Shown here one piece after another: positions 30,923-40,623 of a stretch of 64,000 nucleotides of DNA. Each line of letters begins with the position of its first letter. Within the stretch, counting starts at the first letter, position 1. The position numbers were made by a program, and so were the translations under genes. The stretch lies in NCBI RefSeq assembly GCF_012163135.1, contig NZ_JAAVUP010000003.1, forward strand, positions 400,283 to 464,282. The letters run 5' to 3'. Source of the stretch: Neoroseomonas oryzicola (lineage in GTDB: Bacteria > Pseudomonadota > Alphaproteobacteria > Acetobacterales > Acetobacteraceae). The notes below the pieces were generated by a model. That model made no database searches, was not told the DNA's origin, and was given only the letters and a program-made list of their open reading frames with translations.

Positions 30923-31630
30923 TCAATGCTTGGCGGCGGCCTGGCGCACGGAGCGCAGGCGCTGGATCATGGCGGCGACCTTGGCGCGGGCGCCTTGCTG
31001 GTCGGGGTCGGATTCCGGCCCGAAGACCACGGGCTGGTCCTCGTAGGCGGCATCGATGGCGGCGAGGTCGTCCTCGTCCGCCTGGTCCTGCGCGTCGGTC
31101 GGCAGGGTGGTGGGGGCGAGCCGTACCTCCGACAGCACGGCGGCGAGCACCGCGGCATAGCCGCGGGACGACGGCAGCCCGCGCGAGAGCAGCTTCGCGT
31201 GGATCTGCTGCAGCAGCGGCCCGGCCTGGGAGAGCAGGTTCGCCGCCGTTTCCGCCGGCGCGACCGCGCAGAATTCGAGCACGAGCGGCAGGTAGTCCGG
31301 CAGCTCATTCCCCGACATGGCGAAGCCGTTCGCGTCGTAGATCGCGACCAGTTCCACCATGGCCGGGCCGCGGTTCCGGGTGTCGCCATGGACGTGTTCG
31401 AAGAGATGCAGGCTGGTCGAGCGGCCTCGGTCGAAGAGCCGCACGAAATCCTCCTGCCGGTCGAGCGGGTCGCCGGCCGCGAGCCGGCGCGCGAGCCGTT
31501 CGAGCGCGCGGCGGTCGCGGTCGGCGAAGCCCGCCGTGGCGATCGAGGACAGCACGTCCGGCAGGTCGGAGCGCAGCGCCTCGTCCGGATAGCGCAGCAG
31601 GGTCGAGAGGATGGCGAGGCGCGTGTTCAC
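30923..31630 (-). CDS. narJ: Nitrate reductase assembly chaperone NarJ
   Basis: 235 residues of the TorD/DmsD/NarJ helical chaperone family; motifs LLRYPDEAL, RLFDRGRSTSLHLFEHVHGD and LPDYLPLVLEFCA are characteristic. The start is a GTG that overlaps the narH stop by four bases (GTGA), giving MNTRLAILSTLL. It guides molybdenum-cofactor insertion into NarG and is not part of the final enzyme. Confidence 0.95.
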   Translation of the reverse strand: MNTRLAILSTLLRYPDEALRSDLPDVLSSIATAGFADRDRRALERLARRLAAGDPLDRQEDFVRLFDRGRSTSLHLFEHVHGDTRNRGPAMVELVAIYDANGFAMSGNELPDYLPLVLEFCAVAPAETAANLLSQAGPLLQQIHAKLLSRGLPSSRGYAAVLAAVLSEVRLAPTTLPTDAQDQADEDDLAAIDAAYEDQPVVFGPESDPDQQGARAKVAAMIQRLRSVRQAAAKH

Positions 31631-33186
31631 TTCGCGGCCTCCTTCTTCGCGTCTTCCGCCTCGCGGATGCGGGGCGGCGCCATGCGCCCGGCCGAGGGGC
31701 CGGAGGCGCTGAACAGGTTGCCCACCGTGCGGCCGTCGTAGCAGCCCTGGCCGAAGGAGAAGCCGCAGGACGACTTCAGGTCGAAGGCGTTCTCGGCGTA
31801 CTCGCGGTGGGTGGTCGGGATGACGTAGCGATCCTCGTAATTCGCGATCGCCAGCGTCTGGTACATGTCGTCCACCTGCTCCTTGGTCAGGCCGACCTTC
31901 TCCAGGATCTCCATGTCGTCGCGGTTCTCGACGGTGCGCGCGCGCATGTGCATGCGCATCGCCATCATGCGCTGCAGCGCGAGCACGATCGGGGTTTCCG
32001 CGCCCGCCGTCAGCAGGTTGGCGAGGTACTTCACCGGGATGCGCAGCGAGGAGATGTCCGGCAGCCCGTCCTTCCAGCCGACATGGCCGGCCTCGACCGC
32101 CGACTGCACGGGCGAGAGCGGCGGCACGTACCAGACCATCGGCAGCGTGCGGTATTCGGGGTGCAGCGGGAAGGCGATCTGCCAGTCGATGCACATCTTG
32201 TGCGCCGGGCTCTTGCGCGCCGCTTCCAGCCAGGCTTCCGGCACGCCATCCTTGCGTGCCTGCTCGATCACCTTGGGGTCGTGCGGGTCGCAGAAGATGT
32301 CGAGCTGGCTGCGATAGAGCTGCTGGTCGTTCTCGACCGACGCCGCTTCCTCGATGCGGTCGGCATCATAGAGCAGCACGCCGAGGTAGCGGATGCGGCC
32401 GACGCAGGTCTCGGAGCACACGGTCGGCTCGCCCGCCTCGATGCGCGGGTAGCAGAAGATGCACTTCTCGGCCTTACCGGACTGCCAGTTGTAGTAGATC
32501 TTCTTGTAGGGGCAGGCGGAGACGCACATGCGCCAGCCGCGGCACTTCTCCTGGTCGATGAGGACGATGCCGTCCTCCTCGCGCTTGTAGATCGACCCCG
32601 AGGGGCAGGAGGCGACGCAGGCCGGGTTGAGGCAGTGCTCGCAGAGCCGCGGCAGGTAGAACATGAAGGTGTTCTCGAACTGCCCGTAGATCTGCTTCTG
32701 GATGCCCTCGAAGTTGCGGTCGGCGGAGCGCTTGCGGAACTCCGTGCCCAGGATCTCCTCCCAGTTCGGGCCCCACTTGATCTCCATCCGCTCGCCGGTG
32801 ATGAGCGAGACGGGCCGCGCGACCGGCATCGCTTCCGATTCAGGCGCCGTCTGCAGGTGCGTGTAGTCGAAGGTGAAGGGCTCGTAGTAGTCGTCGATCT
32901 CCGGCAGGTTCGGATTGGCGAAGATGTTCGCCAGGATCCGCCACTTGCCGCCGATCTTGGGCTGGATCTTGCCGTTGCGCTTGCGCGTCCAGCCGCCCTT
33001 CCACTTGTCCTGGTTCTCCCAGTCCTTCGGATAGCCGATGCCGGGCTTGGTCTCCACGTTGTTGAACCAGGCGTATTCGACGCCCTCGCGGCTGGTCCAC
33101 ACCTGCTTGCAGGTGACGGAGCAGGTGTGGCAGCCGATGCACTTGTCCAGGTTCAGGACCATCGCGATCTGAGCGCGGATCTTCAT
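31627..33186 (-). CDS. narH: Respiratory nitrate reductase beta subunit (iron-sulfur)
   Basis: 519 residues. Four Cys groups: C16-x2-C19-x2-C22-x3-C26 near the start, CEHCLNPACVASCP, CRGWRMCVSACP in which Trp replaces one Cys and marks the 3Fe-4S cluster, and CIFCYPRIEAGEPTVCSETC. These give one 3Fe-4S and three 4Fe-4S centres that conduct electrons from NarI haems to NarG. It starts five bases beyond the narG stop. Confidence 0.97.
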   Translation of the reverse strand: MKIRAQIAMVLNLDKCIGCHTCSVTCKQVWTSREGVEYAWFNNVETKPGIGYPKDWENQDKWKGGWTRKRNGKIQPKIGGKWRILANIFANPNLPEIDDYYEPFTFDYTHLQTAPESEAMPVARPVSLITGERMEIKWGPNWEEILGTEFRKRSADRNFEGIQKQIYGQFENTFMFYLPRLCEHCLNPACVASCPSGSIYKREEDGIVLIDQEKCRGWRMCVSACPYKKIYYNWQSGKAEKCIFCYPRIEAGEPTVCSETCVGRIRYLGVLLYDADRIEEAASVENDQQLYRSQLDIFCDPHDPKVIEQARKDGVPEAWLEAARKSPAHKMCIDWQIAFPLHPEYRTLPMVWYVPPLSPVQSAVEAGHVGWKDGLPDISSLRIPVKYLANLLTAGAETPIVLALQRMMAMRMHMRARTVENRDDMEILEKVGLTKEQVDDMYQTLAIANYEDRYVIPTTHREYAENAFDLKSSCGFSFGQGCYDGRTVGNLFSASGPSAGRMAPPRIREAEDAKKEAAK

Positions 33187-33191
33187 GGCCG

Positions 33192-36100
33192 TTACTCCGC
33201 CGCCTTGAGGTCAGCCGCCTGGGGTGTCACCCGCGGCCCGTCCAGCCACTCGACATTCGCCATCTTCCGCACGAGCACGAACTCGTCGCGGTTGGTGCCG
33301 ATCGTGCCGTAGTAGTTGAAGCCGTAGGCGAGCTGCGCGTAGCCGCCGATCATGTGCGTCGGCTTGATCGTGCAGCGCGTGACCGAGTTGTGGATGCCGC
33401 CGCGGGCATGCGTGATCTCGCTGCCCGGGACGTTCACGATCTTCTCCTGCGCGTGGTACATCATGACCATCCCCTTCGGGACGCGCTGGGAGACGACCGC
33501 GCGGGCGCAGAGCGCACCGTTGGTGTTGAACGCCTCGATCCAGTCGTTGTCCTCGATGCCGGCGTCCGCCGCGTCGACCTCGGACAGCCAGACGATCGGC
33601 CCGCCGCGCGAGAGGGTGAGCATCAGCAGGTTGTCCGTGTAGACGCTGTGGATGCCCCACTTCTGGTGCGGGGTGATGAAGTTGAGCGCGATCTCCTTGT
33701 TGCCGTTCGGCTTCACGCCATGCATCGGCCCCGTGGCCCGCAGGTCGACCGGCGGGCGGTAGAGGCACAGCGCCTCCCCGAAGGCGAGCATCCACGGGTG
33801 ATCCTGATACAGCTGCTGTCGGCCCGTCAGGGTCCGCCAGGGGATGAGCTCATGCACGTTGGTGTAGCCGGCGTTGTAGCAGACATCCTCGCTCTCCAGC
33901 CCCGACCAGATCGGCGAGGAGATGATCTTGCGCGGCTGCGCCTGCACGTCGCGGAAGCGGATCGCCTCGTGTTCCTTCGGAAGCGCGAGGTGCGTGTGGT
34001 CGCGCCCGGTGAACTTGCCGAGCGCCTCCCACGCCTTCACGGCGACATGGCCGTTGGTCTCCGGCGCCAGGTGCATCAGCGTCTCGCAGGCGTCGATGTC
34101 GGATTCCATCTTCGCCAGCTTGCCCTCGACGCCGGGGACCTCGACCTCGCCGTTGAGGTGGCGGAGGAACTCCACCTCGTGCCCGGTCTTCCAGGCCATG
34201 CCCTTGCCGTTGTTGCCCAGCTTGTCCATCAGCGGACCGAGCGAGGTGAAGCGGGCATGGGTGTTCGGGTAGTCGCGCTCGACCACCGTCACCGCCGGCA
34301 TGGTCTTGCCGGGGATGGGCTCGACGTCGCCCTTCTTCCATTCCTTCACCAGGTGCGTCTGGCCGAGCTCGGCTGGGCTGTCATGCATCAGCGGGGTCAG
34401 GACGGTGTCCTTCTCCTTGCCGAGATGACCGTTGCAGAGCGCCGAGAAGCGCTTCGCGATGCCCCGGAAGATCGCCCAGTCGGTGCGGCTCTCCCACGCC
34501 GGATCCACCGCGGCCGAGAGCGGGTGGATGAAGGGGTGCATATCCGAGGTGTTGAGGTCGTGCTTCTCGTACCAGGTGGCCGTCGGCAGCACGATGTCGG
34601 AGTACATGCAGGTGGTGCTCATGCGGAAGTCGAGCGTCACCAGCAGGTCGAGCTTGCCCTTCGGCGCCTCGTCATGCCAGGCGGCTTCCTCGGGTTTCGC
34701 GGCACCCTGCTCGCCGAGGTCCTTGCCCTGCACGCCGTGCTGCGTGCCGAGCAGGTGCTTGAGGAAATACTCGTGCCCCTTGCCCGAGGAGCCGAGCAGG
34801 TTCGACCGCCACACGAACAGGTTGCGCGGCCAGTTCGCGGGATGGTCGGGGTCCTCGCAGGACATCTCGAGCGTGCCGGACATCAGCGACTGCGCCACGT
34901 ACTGCGGCACCGGCATGCCGACGGCCTCGGCTTCCGCGGCGATGGTCAGCGGATTGCGCGCGAGCTGCGGCGCGGAGGGCAGCCAGCCCATCCGCTCGGC
35001 ACGGATGTTGAAGTCGATCAGCGTGCCGGTCAGCGCCTTCGGAGCGGTGGGCGAGAGGATGTCCTTCACCTGCACCGTCTCGTAGCGCCACTGGTCGGTG
35101 TGCGCGTACCAGAAGGAGGTCGAGTTCTGCTGCCGCGGCGGGCGGGCCCAGTCGGTCGCGAAGGCCACCGGGATCCAGCCCGATTGCGGGCGCAGCTTCT
35201 CCTGGCCCACATAATGCGCCCAGCCGCCGCCCGACTGGCCGATGCAGCCGCACATCACCAACAGGTTGATGATGCCGCGGTAGTTCATGTCCGAGTGGTA
35301 CCAGTGGTTCAGCGCCGCCCCGAGGATGACCATGGACTTGCCCTTGGTCTTCTCGGCGTTGTCGGCGAATTCCCGCGCCACGGTGACGATCTGCTGGCGC
35401 GGCACGCCGCAGACGGCCTCGGCCCAGGCCGGCGTATAGGGGGCCATCGTGTCGTAGTTCGTGGAACCGTCACGCGCCACGCCGTAGTTGGCGAGGAACA
35501 GGTCATAGACGGTGGCGACCTTCGCGGTGCTGCCGTCCGCGAGCGCGACCGACTTCACCGGCACCTCATGCGTGACGGTGTCGCCAAGCTGAGTCGGGTT
35601 GAAGAAGGCCGTCGCGCCATCGCCGAAATACGGGAAGGTCACGGCCGCCGTCTGGTCACCTTGCAGCGACAGGCGCGGCGTCACCGCCTCCAGCGTCTTG
35701 GCGTCGCGGCCCTCGAGGTTCCACTTGCCCTGCTCGCCCCAGCGGAAGCCGATCGAACCCGTCGGGACGTAGAGATTGCCCGTGGCGTCATCGATCGCGA
35801 TGGTCTTCCAATCCGGGTTGTTGGCCTCGCCCGCATTGCCGACGAGATCCGACGCGCGCAGCTGCCGGTCGGGCACCAGGCGCCCGTCCTTCTCGGTCAG
35901 CATGACCAGCATCGGCATGTCGGAATAGCGGCGGCAGTAGTCGAGGAAATAGTCGCCGCGTCCCTTCGCGTGCCACTCGGACAGGATCACATGGCCCATC
36001 GCCAGCGCGAGCGCGGCATCGGTGCCCTGCTTCGGGTGCAGCCACAGGTCGGCGAACTTCGACGCCTCGGAATAGTCGGGCGTGACGGTCACCACCTTGG

Positions 36101-36926
36101 TGCCGCGGTAGCGGGCCTCGGCCATGAAGTGCGCGTCCGGCGTGCGCGTCTGCGGCACGTTGGACCCCCACATCATGATGAAGCCGGCATTGTACCAGTC
36201 GGCGGATTCAGGAACGTCGGTCTGCTCGCCCCAGGTCTGCGGCGAGGACGGGGGCAGGTCGCAGTACCAGTCGTAGAAGGACATGCAGACGCCGCCGATC
36301 AGCGAGAGATACCGGCTGCCCGCGGCGTAGGAGACCATCGACATCGCCGGGATCGGCGAGAAGCCGATGACGCGGTCCGGCCCATGCTGCTTCACGGTAT
36401 GCACGTTGGCGGCGGCGACGAGCTCCTCTGCCTCCTCCCAGGTCACGCGCACGAAGCCGCCGAGGCCGCGCGCCGACTGGTATTCCTTCCGCTTCGCCGG
36501 ATCGTCCTGGATCGACTTCCACGCCGCGACCGGATCGGCGTACTGCGCCTTCGCCGCGCGCCACAGCCGGACCAGGCGCTTGCGCATCATCGGGTACTTG
36601 ATGCGGTTCGCGCTGTAGAGATACCAGGAGTAGGAGGCGCCGCGCGAACAGCCGCGCGGTTCATGGTTCGGCAGGCCGGGCCGCGTGCGCGGATAGTCGG
36701 TCTGCTGCGTCTCCCACGTCACGATCCCGCCCTTGACGTAGATCTTCCAGGAGCACGACCCGGTGCAGTTCGCCCCATGGGTGGAGCGCACGATCTTGTC
36801 GTGCGCCCAGCGGGACCTGTAGGCGTCCTCCCAGGCGCGGCTCTCGGTCGTCACGTCGCCGTGGCCGTTCGAGAAGGTGCCGGCGTACTTCTTGAAGTAG
36901 GTCAGACGATCCAGGAAATGGCTCAT
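33192..36926 (-). CDS. narG: Respiratory nitrate reductase alpha subunit
   Basis: 1244 residues, as in E. coli NarG (1247). H50-x3-C54-x3-C58 and a Cys near 93 bind the FS0 cluster; the region WYCDLPPSSPQTWGEQTDVP contains the Asp ligand of molybdenum found in membrane-bound NarG. No Tat-like export signal beyond the vestigial N-terminus, so it faces the cytoplasm. Reduces nitrate to nitrite during anaerobic respiration. It lies 19 bases downstream of the narK fusion gene. Confidence 0.98.
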   Translation of the reverse strand: MSHFLDRLTYFKKYAGTFSNGHGDVTTESRAWEDAYRSRWAHDKIVRSTHGANCTGSCSWKIYVKGGIVTWETQQTDYPRTRPGLPNHEPRGCSRGASYSWYLYSANRIKYPMMRKRLVRLWRAAKAQYADPVAAWKSIQDDPAKRKEYQSARGLGGFVRVTWEEAEELVAAANVHTVKQHGPDRVIGFSPIPAMSMVSYAAGSRYLSLIGGVCMSFYDWYCDLPPSSPQTWGEQTDVPESADWYNAGFIMMWGSNVPQTRTPDAHFMAEARYRGTKVVTVTPDYSEASKFADLWLHPKQGTDAALALAMGHVILSEWHAKGRGDYFLDYCRRYSDMPMLVMLTEKDGRLVPDRQLRASDLVGNAGEANNPDWKTIAIDDATGNLYVPTGSIGFRWGEQGKWNLEGRDAKTLEAVTPRLSLQGDQTAAVTFPYFGDGATAFFNPTQLGDTVTHEVPVKSVALADGSTAKVATVYDLFLANYGVARDGSTNYDTMAPYTPAWAEAVCGVPRQQIVTVAREFADNAEKTKGKSMVILGAALNHWYHSDMNYRGIINLLVMCGCIGQSGGGWAHYVGQEKLRPQSGWIPVAFATDWARPPRQQNSTSFWYAHTDQWRYETVQVKDILSPTAPKALTGTLIDFNIRAERMGWLPSAPQLARNPLTIAAEAEAVGMPVPQYVAQSLMSGTLEMSCEDPDHPANWPRNLFVWRSNLLGSSGKGHEYFLKHLLGTQHGVQGKDLGEQGAAKPEEAAWHDEAPKGKLDLLVTLDFRMSTTCMYSDIVLPTATWYEKHDLNTSDMHPFIHPLSAAVDPAWESRTDWAIFRGIAKRFSALCNGHLGKEKDTVLTPLMHDSPAELGQTHLVKEWKKGDVEPIPGKTMPAVTVVERDYPNTHARFTSLGPLMDKLGNNGKGMAWKTGHEVEFLRHLNGEVEVPGVEGKLAKMESDIDACETLMHLAPETNGHVAVKAWEALGKFTGRDHTHLALPKEHEAIRFRDVQAQPRKIISSPIWSGLESEDVCYNAGYTNVHELIPWRTLTGRQQLYQDHPWMLAFGEALCLYRPPVDLRATGPMHGVKPNGNKEIALNFITPHQKWGIHSVYTDNLLMLTLSRGGPIVWLSEVDAADAGIEDNDWIEAFNTNGALCARAVVSQRVPKGMVMMYHAQEKIVNVPGSEITHARGGIHNSVTRCTIKPTHMIGGYAQLAYGFNYYGTIGTNRDEFVLVRKMANVEWLDGPRVTPQAADLKAAE

Positions 36927-36945
36927 CGTCTTTGTTCCTTCCCGG

Positions 36946-39681
36946 TCAGGCGTTCACGGCGGGGCCGGGGGTCCGGCCGCGCTCGATGTCGTGCAGCAGG
37001 CCGCCGCGGCGGGTGTAGACGCCCCAGGTCACGGCGATGCACAGCAGGTAGAAGATGAAGAAACCCCAGAGTGCCGCGAGCGGGCTGCCGGTCATCGCGA
37101 TCGAGGTGCCGTAGCTCTTGGGGATGAAGAAGGCGCCATAGGCCGCGATGGCGGAGGTGAAGCCGATGATGGCCGCACTTTCCTTCTCGGCCTGGGCACG
37201 GCGCGCGATGCTGTCCACATCCGGCATCAGCCGCCCGATCTCCTTGCCCATGATCGCGGGGATCATCTGGAAGGTGGAGGCGTTGCCCACGCCGCTCGCG
37301 AAGAAGAGCAGCATGAAGCAGCCGAAGAAGCCCCAGAACGCGCCGGGCTCGCCCTTGATGCCGAGGAAGTGGATGACGCCGTAGACGCCGATGGCCATCA
37401 GCGCGAAGACCCAGAAGGTCACGCGCCCGCCGCCCCACTTGTCCGACACCCAGCCGGTCAGCGAGCGCGACAGCGCGCCCACCAGCGGCCCGAGGAAGGC
37501 GTATTGCAGCGCGTCCACCTCGGGGAACTGGGTGCGGGCCAGCAGCGGGAAGCCTGCGGAGTAGCCGATGAAGGACCCGAAGGTGCCGGTGTAGAGGAAG
37601 CACATGATCCAGTTGTGCTTGCGCTGGAAGATCACCGCCTGGTCGGCGAAGGACGCCTTCATGGTGGCGAGGTCGTCCATCTTGAACCAGGCGGCGAAGG
37701 CCGCAGCCGCGATGAACGGCACCCAGATGAAGCCGGCATTCTGCAGCCACAGGCTGCCGCCGGTGCCGACCGCCTGCGGGTCGCCGCCCAGCCAGCCGAA
37801 GACGCCGGCGGTGATCGCCATCGGGACCACGAACTGCACCACGCTGACGCCGAGGTTGCCGAGGCCGGCGTTGAGCGCGAGCGCGTTGCCCTTCTCCCGC
37901 TTCGGGAAGAAGAAGGAGATGTTGGCCATGGAGGAGGCGAAGTTGCCGCCGCCGAAGCCGCAGAGCAGCGCGAGGAGCAGGAACACCCAGTAGGGCGTGT
38001 TCGGGTTCTGCACCGCGAAGCCGATGCCGAGCGCGGGCAGGATCAGCGACCAGGTCGCGAGCGTGGTCCAAAGCCGCCCGCCGAAGATGGGCGGCATGAA
38101 GGAATAGAAGATGCGCAGCGTCGCGCCCGACAGGCCGGGGAGTGCGGCGAGCCAGAACAACTCATCCGTGGTGAAGCGGAAGCCGACCTGCGGCAGCTTC
38201 GCCACCACCACCGACCAGACCATCCACACCGCGAAGGCGAGCAGCAGGCAGGGGATCGAGACCCAGAGATTGCGCCTGGCGATGGCGCGGCCCTTTTCGT
38301 CCCAGAAGGTGGGATCCTCGGGTCGCCAGTCCTGGATGGCGCCGCCGCGCAGCGCGCCTTCCTGCGCCGGGCCGTGGATGGGCTGCATCTCGGGCAGCGC
38401 CGGCAGCTTCTCGAGCACCGGGGCGGCCGCTTCGCGTTCCATCCGCAGGATGGCGAAGTGCATCCACACCAGCGCCACGGCGCTGATCGCGAACAGCAGC
38501 ATGAAGCAGGATTGCCGGATGCCGGTCAGGTCGTTCAGCAGGCCGAAGGCCATGGGCAGCACGAAGCCGCCGAGGCCGCCGATCAGGCCGACGATGCCGC
38601 CCACCGCGCCGACGCGGTTCGGGTAGTAGACCGGGATGTGCTTGTAGACCGCGGCCTTGCCCAGGCTCATGAAGAAGCCGAGCACGAAGACCAGCACGAT
38701 GAAGGCGGTCACCCCGGTTTCGAGGTGGAAGCGCATCGGACCGCCGATGCCCTGCACGACGTAGTCGGTCGGCGGGTAGGACAGGATGAAGGTCACGATG
38801 ACCGAGACGCCGAGCGTCCAGTACATCACGCGCCGCGCGCCGTAGCGGTCCGAGAGGTGCCCGCCATAGGCGCGGAACAGGCTCGCCGGCACCGAGTAGG
38901 CCGCGCCGATCATGCCCGCGGTCTTGATGTCGAAGCCGTAGGTTTCGATGATGTAGCGCGGCAGCCAGAGCGCCAGCGCGACGAAGGCACCGAAGACGAA
39001 GAAGTAGTAGAGGCTGAAGCGCCAGACCTGGACGTTCTTCAGCGGCTCCATCATCGCGGCGAAGGATTCCGGCTTGGTGCCGGAGGCCTTGCGCGCCGCG
39101 AGGTCGGGGTCGTCCTTCGTGAACAGGAAGAAGACGACCGCCATGACGACCAGCGCGGCGGCCCAGATCAGCGCCACCGCCTTCCAGCCCATCGCCACCA
39201 TCACGAAGGGCGCGAGGAACTTGGTCACCGCCGCGCCGACATTGCCGGCGCCGAAGATGCCGAGCGCGGTGCCCTGCTTCTCCTTTGGGAACCACTTCGA
39301 CACATAGGCAATGCCGACGGCGAAGGAGCCGCCGGCGATGCCGACGCCGAGTGCCGCGATCAGGAAGGTGGTGTAATCGTAGGCGAGGCTCAGCAGCGCG
39401 GTGGCCGCGGCCGCCGAGAGCATCACCGCCGTGTAGACGATCCGTCCGCCATACTGGTCGGTCCAGACGCCCAGGACGAGGCGGATCAGGCTGCCCGTCA
39501 GGATCGGCGTGCCGATCAGCAGGCCGAACTGGAACTCGGTCAGGCCGAGGTCGCGTTTGATCTGGATGCCGATGATCGAGAAGATCGTCCAGGCGGCGAA
39601 GCAGATCGTGAAGGCGATGGTCGACAGCCAGAGTGCGCGCGATTGCGCTCCGGGGTCGGGTGGCGAGGCTGACTGGGACAT
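36946..39681 (-). CDS. narK: Fused NarK1-NarK2 nitrate/nitrite transporter
   Basis: 911 residues, about twice a single MFS protein, with 24 expected helices. Two complete NarK modules: about 1-440 (type I, nitrate/proton symport) and about 485-905 (type II, nitrate/nitrite exchange). Each has a nitrate signature, GGSFAVGIAYVSKWFP...GIFGAGNVG in the first and GGGNFASSMANISFFFP...NAGLGNLG in the second. Such fusions are known from Paracoccus. The ATG at MSQSASPPD is preceded by GGAGG; an in-frame ATG 18 bases earlier lacks one. First gene of the nar operon. Confidence 0.93.
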   Translation of the reverse strand: MSQSASPPDPGAQSRALWLSTIAFTICFAAWTIFSIIGIQIKRDLGLTEFQFGLLIGTPILTGSLIRLVLGVWTDQYGGRIVYTAVMLSAAAATALLSLAYDYTTFLIAALGVGIAGGSFAVGIAYVSKWFPKEKQGTALGIFGAGNVGAAVTKFLAPFVMVAMGWKAVALIWAAALVVMAVVFFLFTKDDPDLAARKASGTKPESFAAMMEPLKNVQVWRFSLYYFFVFGAFVALALWLPRYIIETYGFDIKTAGMIGAAYSVPASLFRAYGGHLSDRYGARRVMYWTLGVSVIVTFILSYPPTDYVVQGIGGPMRFHLETGVTAFIVLVFVLGFFMSLGKAAVYKHIPVYYPNRVGAVGGIVGLIGGLGGFVLPMAFGLLNDLTGIRQSCFMLLFAISAVALVWMHFAILRMEREAAAPVLEKLPALPEMQPIHGPAQEGALRGGAIQDWRPEDPTFWDEKGRAIARRNLWVSIPCLLLAFAVWMVWSVVVAKLPQVGFRFTTDELFWLAALPGLSGATLRIFYSFMPPIFGGRLWTTLATWSLILPALGIGFAVQNPNTPYWVFLLLALLCGFGGGNFASSMANISFFFPKREKGNALALNAGLGNLGVSVVQFVVPMAITAGVFGWLGGDPQAVGTGGSLWLQNAGFIWVPFIAAAAFAAWFKMDDLATMKASFADQAVIFQRKHNWIMCFLYTGTFGSFIGYSAGFPLLARTQFPEVDALQYAFLGPLVGALSRSLTGWVSDKWGGGRVTFWVFALMAIGVYGVIHFLGIKGEPGAFWGFFGCFMLLFFASGVGNASTFQMIPAIMGKEIGRLMPDVDSIARRAQAEKESAAIIGFTSAIAAYGAFFIPKSYGTSIAMTGSPLAALWGFFIFYLLCIAVTWGVYTRRGGLLHDIERGRTPGPAVNA

Positions 39682-39742
39682 GCCGTCCTCCGTGCTCATG
39701 CGGCGGCACGGGCAGAGGTGACGGGGGGAGGGCGCCGGAAGC

Positions 39743-39756
39743 TTGAGCAGGATCAA
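39743..39756. promoter_or_regulatory. FNR/NarR-type box in front of narK
   Basis: TTGAGCAGGATCAA matches TTGAT-N4-ATCAA at nine of ten positions, 62 bases before the narK ATG. The position would suit activation of a narK promoter at about -41.5 if the leader is about 25 bases. Confidence 0.6.
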
Positions 39757-39836
39757 GTCGAAACGCGCGGCGCCAGGAAAATCCGCGCGGACGCCAAATG
39801 AAACAACGGAAGCGATGACGGGTGCCGCCGACGTCA

Positions 39837-39850
39837 TTGATCTGGATCAA
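39837..39850. promoter_or_regulatory. Perfect FNR/NarR-type box in front of the Crp/Fnr gene
   Basis: TTGATCTGGATCAA is a perfect match to TTGAT-N4-ATCAA, ending 53 bases before the ATG of the regulator gene and about 160 bases before narK. It could serve autoregulation, narK activation at a distance, or both. Confidence 0.7.
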
Positions 39851-39903
39851 CGCAAGGGCCGGGCGCCGCCCGCTTCATGGTCCAAAGCCCGGGGAGAACC
39901 GTC

Positions 39904-40578
39904 ATGCCGCAGCCATCGCGTGCCACGGCGCTGATCGAACGATCGCCCTTCTTCCAGGCCGCCGGCCCGGCGGCGATGGCCGACCTGCTGCGCCCGAGCT
40001 TCACGCAGATCCTGCCGCGCGGCGCCGTGCTGTTTGAGGAAGGCGACGACCCGGACTTCCTGCACGTGGTCCTCGAGGGCCGCGTCGGCCTGCAGGCAAG
40101 CGTCCCCGACCGCGGCAAGACCATGGTCGAGCTGTTCGGCCCGGGCGAGCTCTGCCTCGCCGCCGCCGTGGTGCTGCGGCTGCCCTACCTCGCGACCGCG
40201 GTGGCGCTGACCGAGATCCGGGTGCTGATGATCCCGGGCGAGGTGTTCCGCGACACCATCTCGCGCTCCCGCGAACTGTGCCAGGCGACGACCGAACTGC
40301 TGGCGCGGCATTGGCGGCTGATGGTGGACCAGGTGGTCGACCTGAAGCTGCGCAGCGCGGAGGACCGGCTCGCCCGCTTCATCGCCCGGCGCGTGGACGA
40401 GGAGAGCGGCACCGGCGTGGTGGACCTGCCCGAGCCGCGCACTGCCATCGCCGCGCGGCTCGGCATGACGCCGGAGACGCTGTCCCGCGCCTTCGCCGAG
40501 TTGGAGCGCAAGGGCAAGCTGCGGCGCGGGCCGGACGGGGCCACCGTGGTCCCGGACCGCGCCGCCTTGATCCCCTGA
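39904..40578 (+). CDS. Crp/Fnr family regulator, NarR/DNR-like, without Fe-S cysteines
   Basis: 224 residues. An N-terminal cyclic-nucleotide-binding-fold domain is followed by a C-terminal winged helix (about 170-215). The recognition helix LGMTPETLSRAFAELERKGKL keeps the E-x-x-S-R triad of FNR, which fits the TTGAT half-sites nearby. The FNR-type N-terminal Cys cluster is absent, so the signal is probably not sensed through 4Fe-4S. In Paracoccus the Cys-less NarR is encoded next to narKGHJI and answers to nitrate/nitrite; DNR types sense NO through haem. The ATG at MPQPSRATAL is preceded by GGGGAGAA. Confidence 0.85.
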   Translation: MPQPSRATALIERSPFFQAAGPAAMADLLRPSFTQILPRGAVLFEEGDDPDFLHVVLEGRVGLQASVPDRGKTMVELFGPGELCLAAAVVLRLPYLATAVALTEIRVLMIPGEVFRDTISRSRELCQATTELLARHWRLMVDQVVDLKLRSAEDRLARFIARRVDEESGTGVVDLPEPRTAIAARLGMTPETLSRAFAELERKGKLRRGPDGATVVPDRAALIP

Positions 40579-40623
40579 CCCGGCGGGGGTGACCGCCGCG
40601 GCGCGGCGTCCCTATGCTGGGGC

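Noticed and set aside
33354-37058. A 1234-codon open frame antisense to narG
   Set aside because: No recognisable motif; narG on the other strand has all expected cofactor ligands. It is a GC-skew shadow frame.
36991-39672. An 893-codon frame antisense to narK
   Set aside because: Same type of shadow frame; the NarK fusion has 24 helices and both nitrate signatures.
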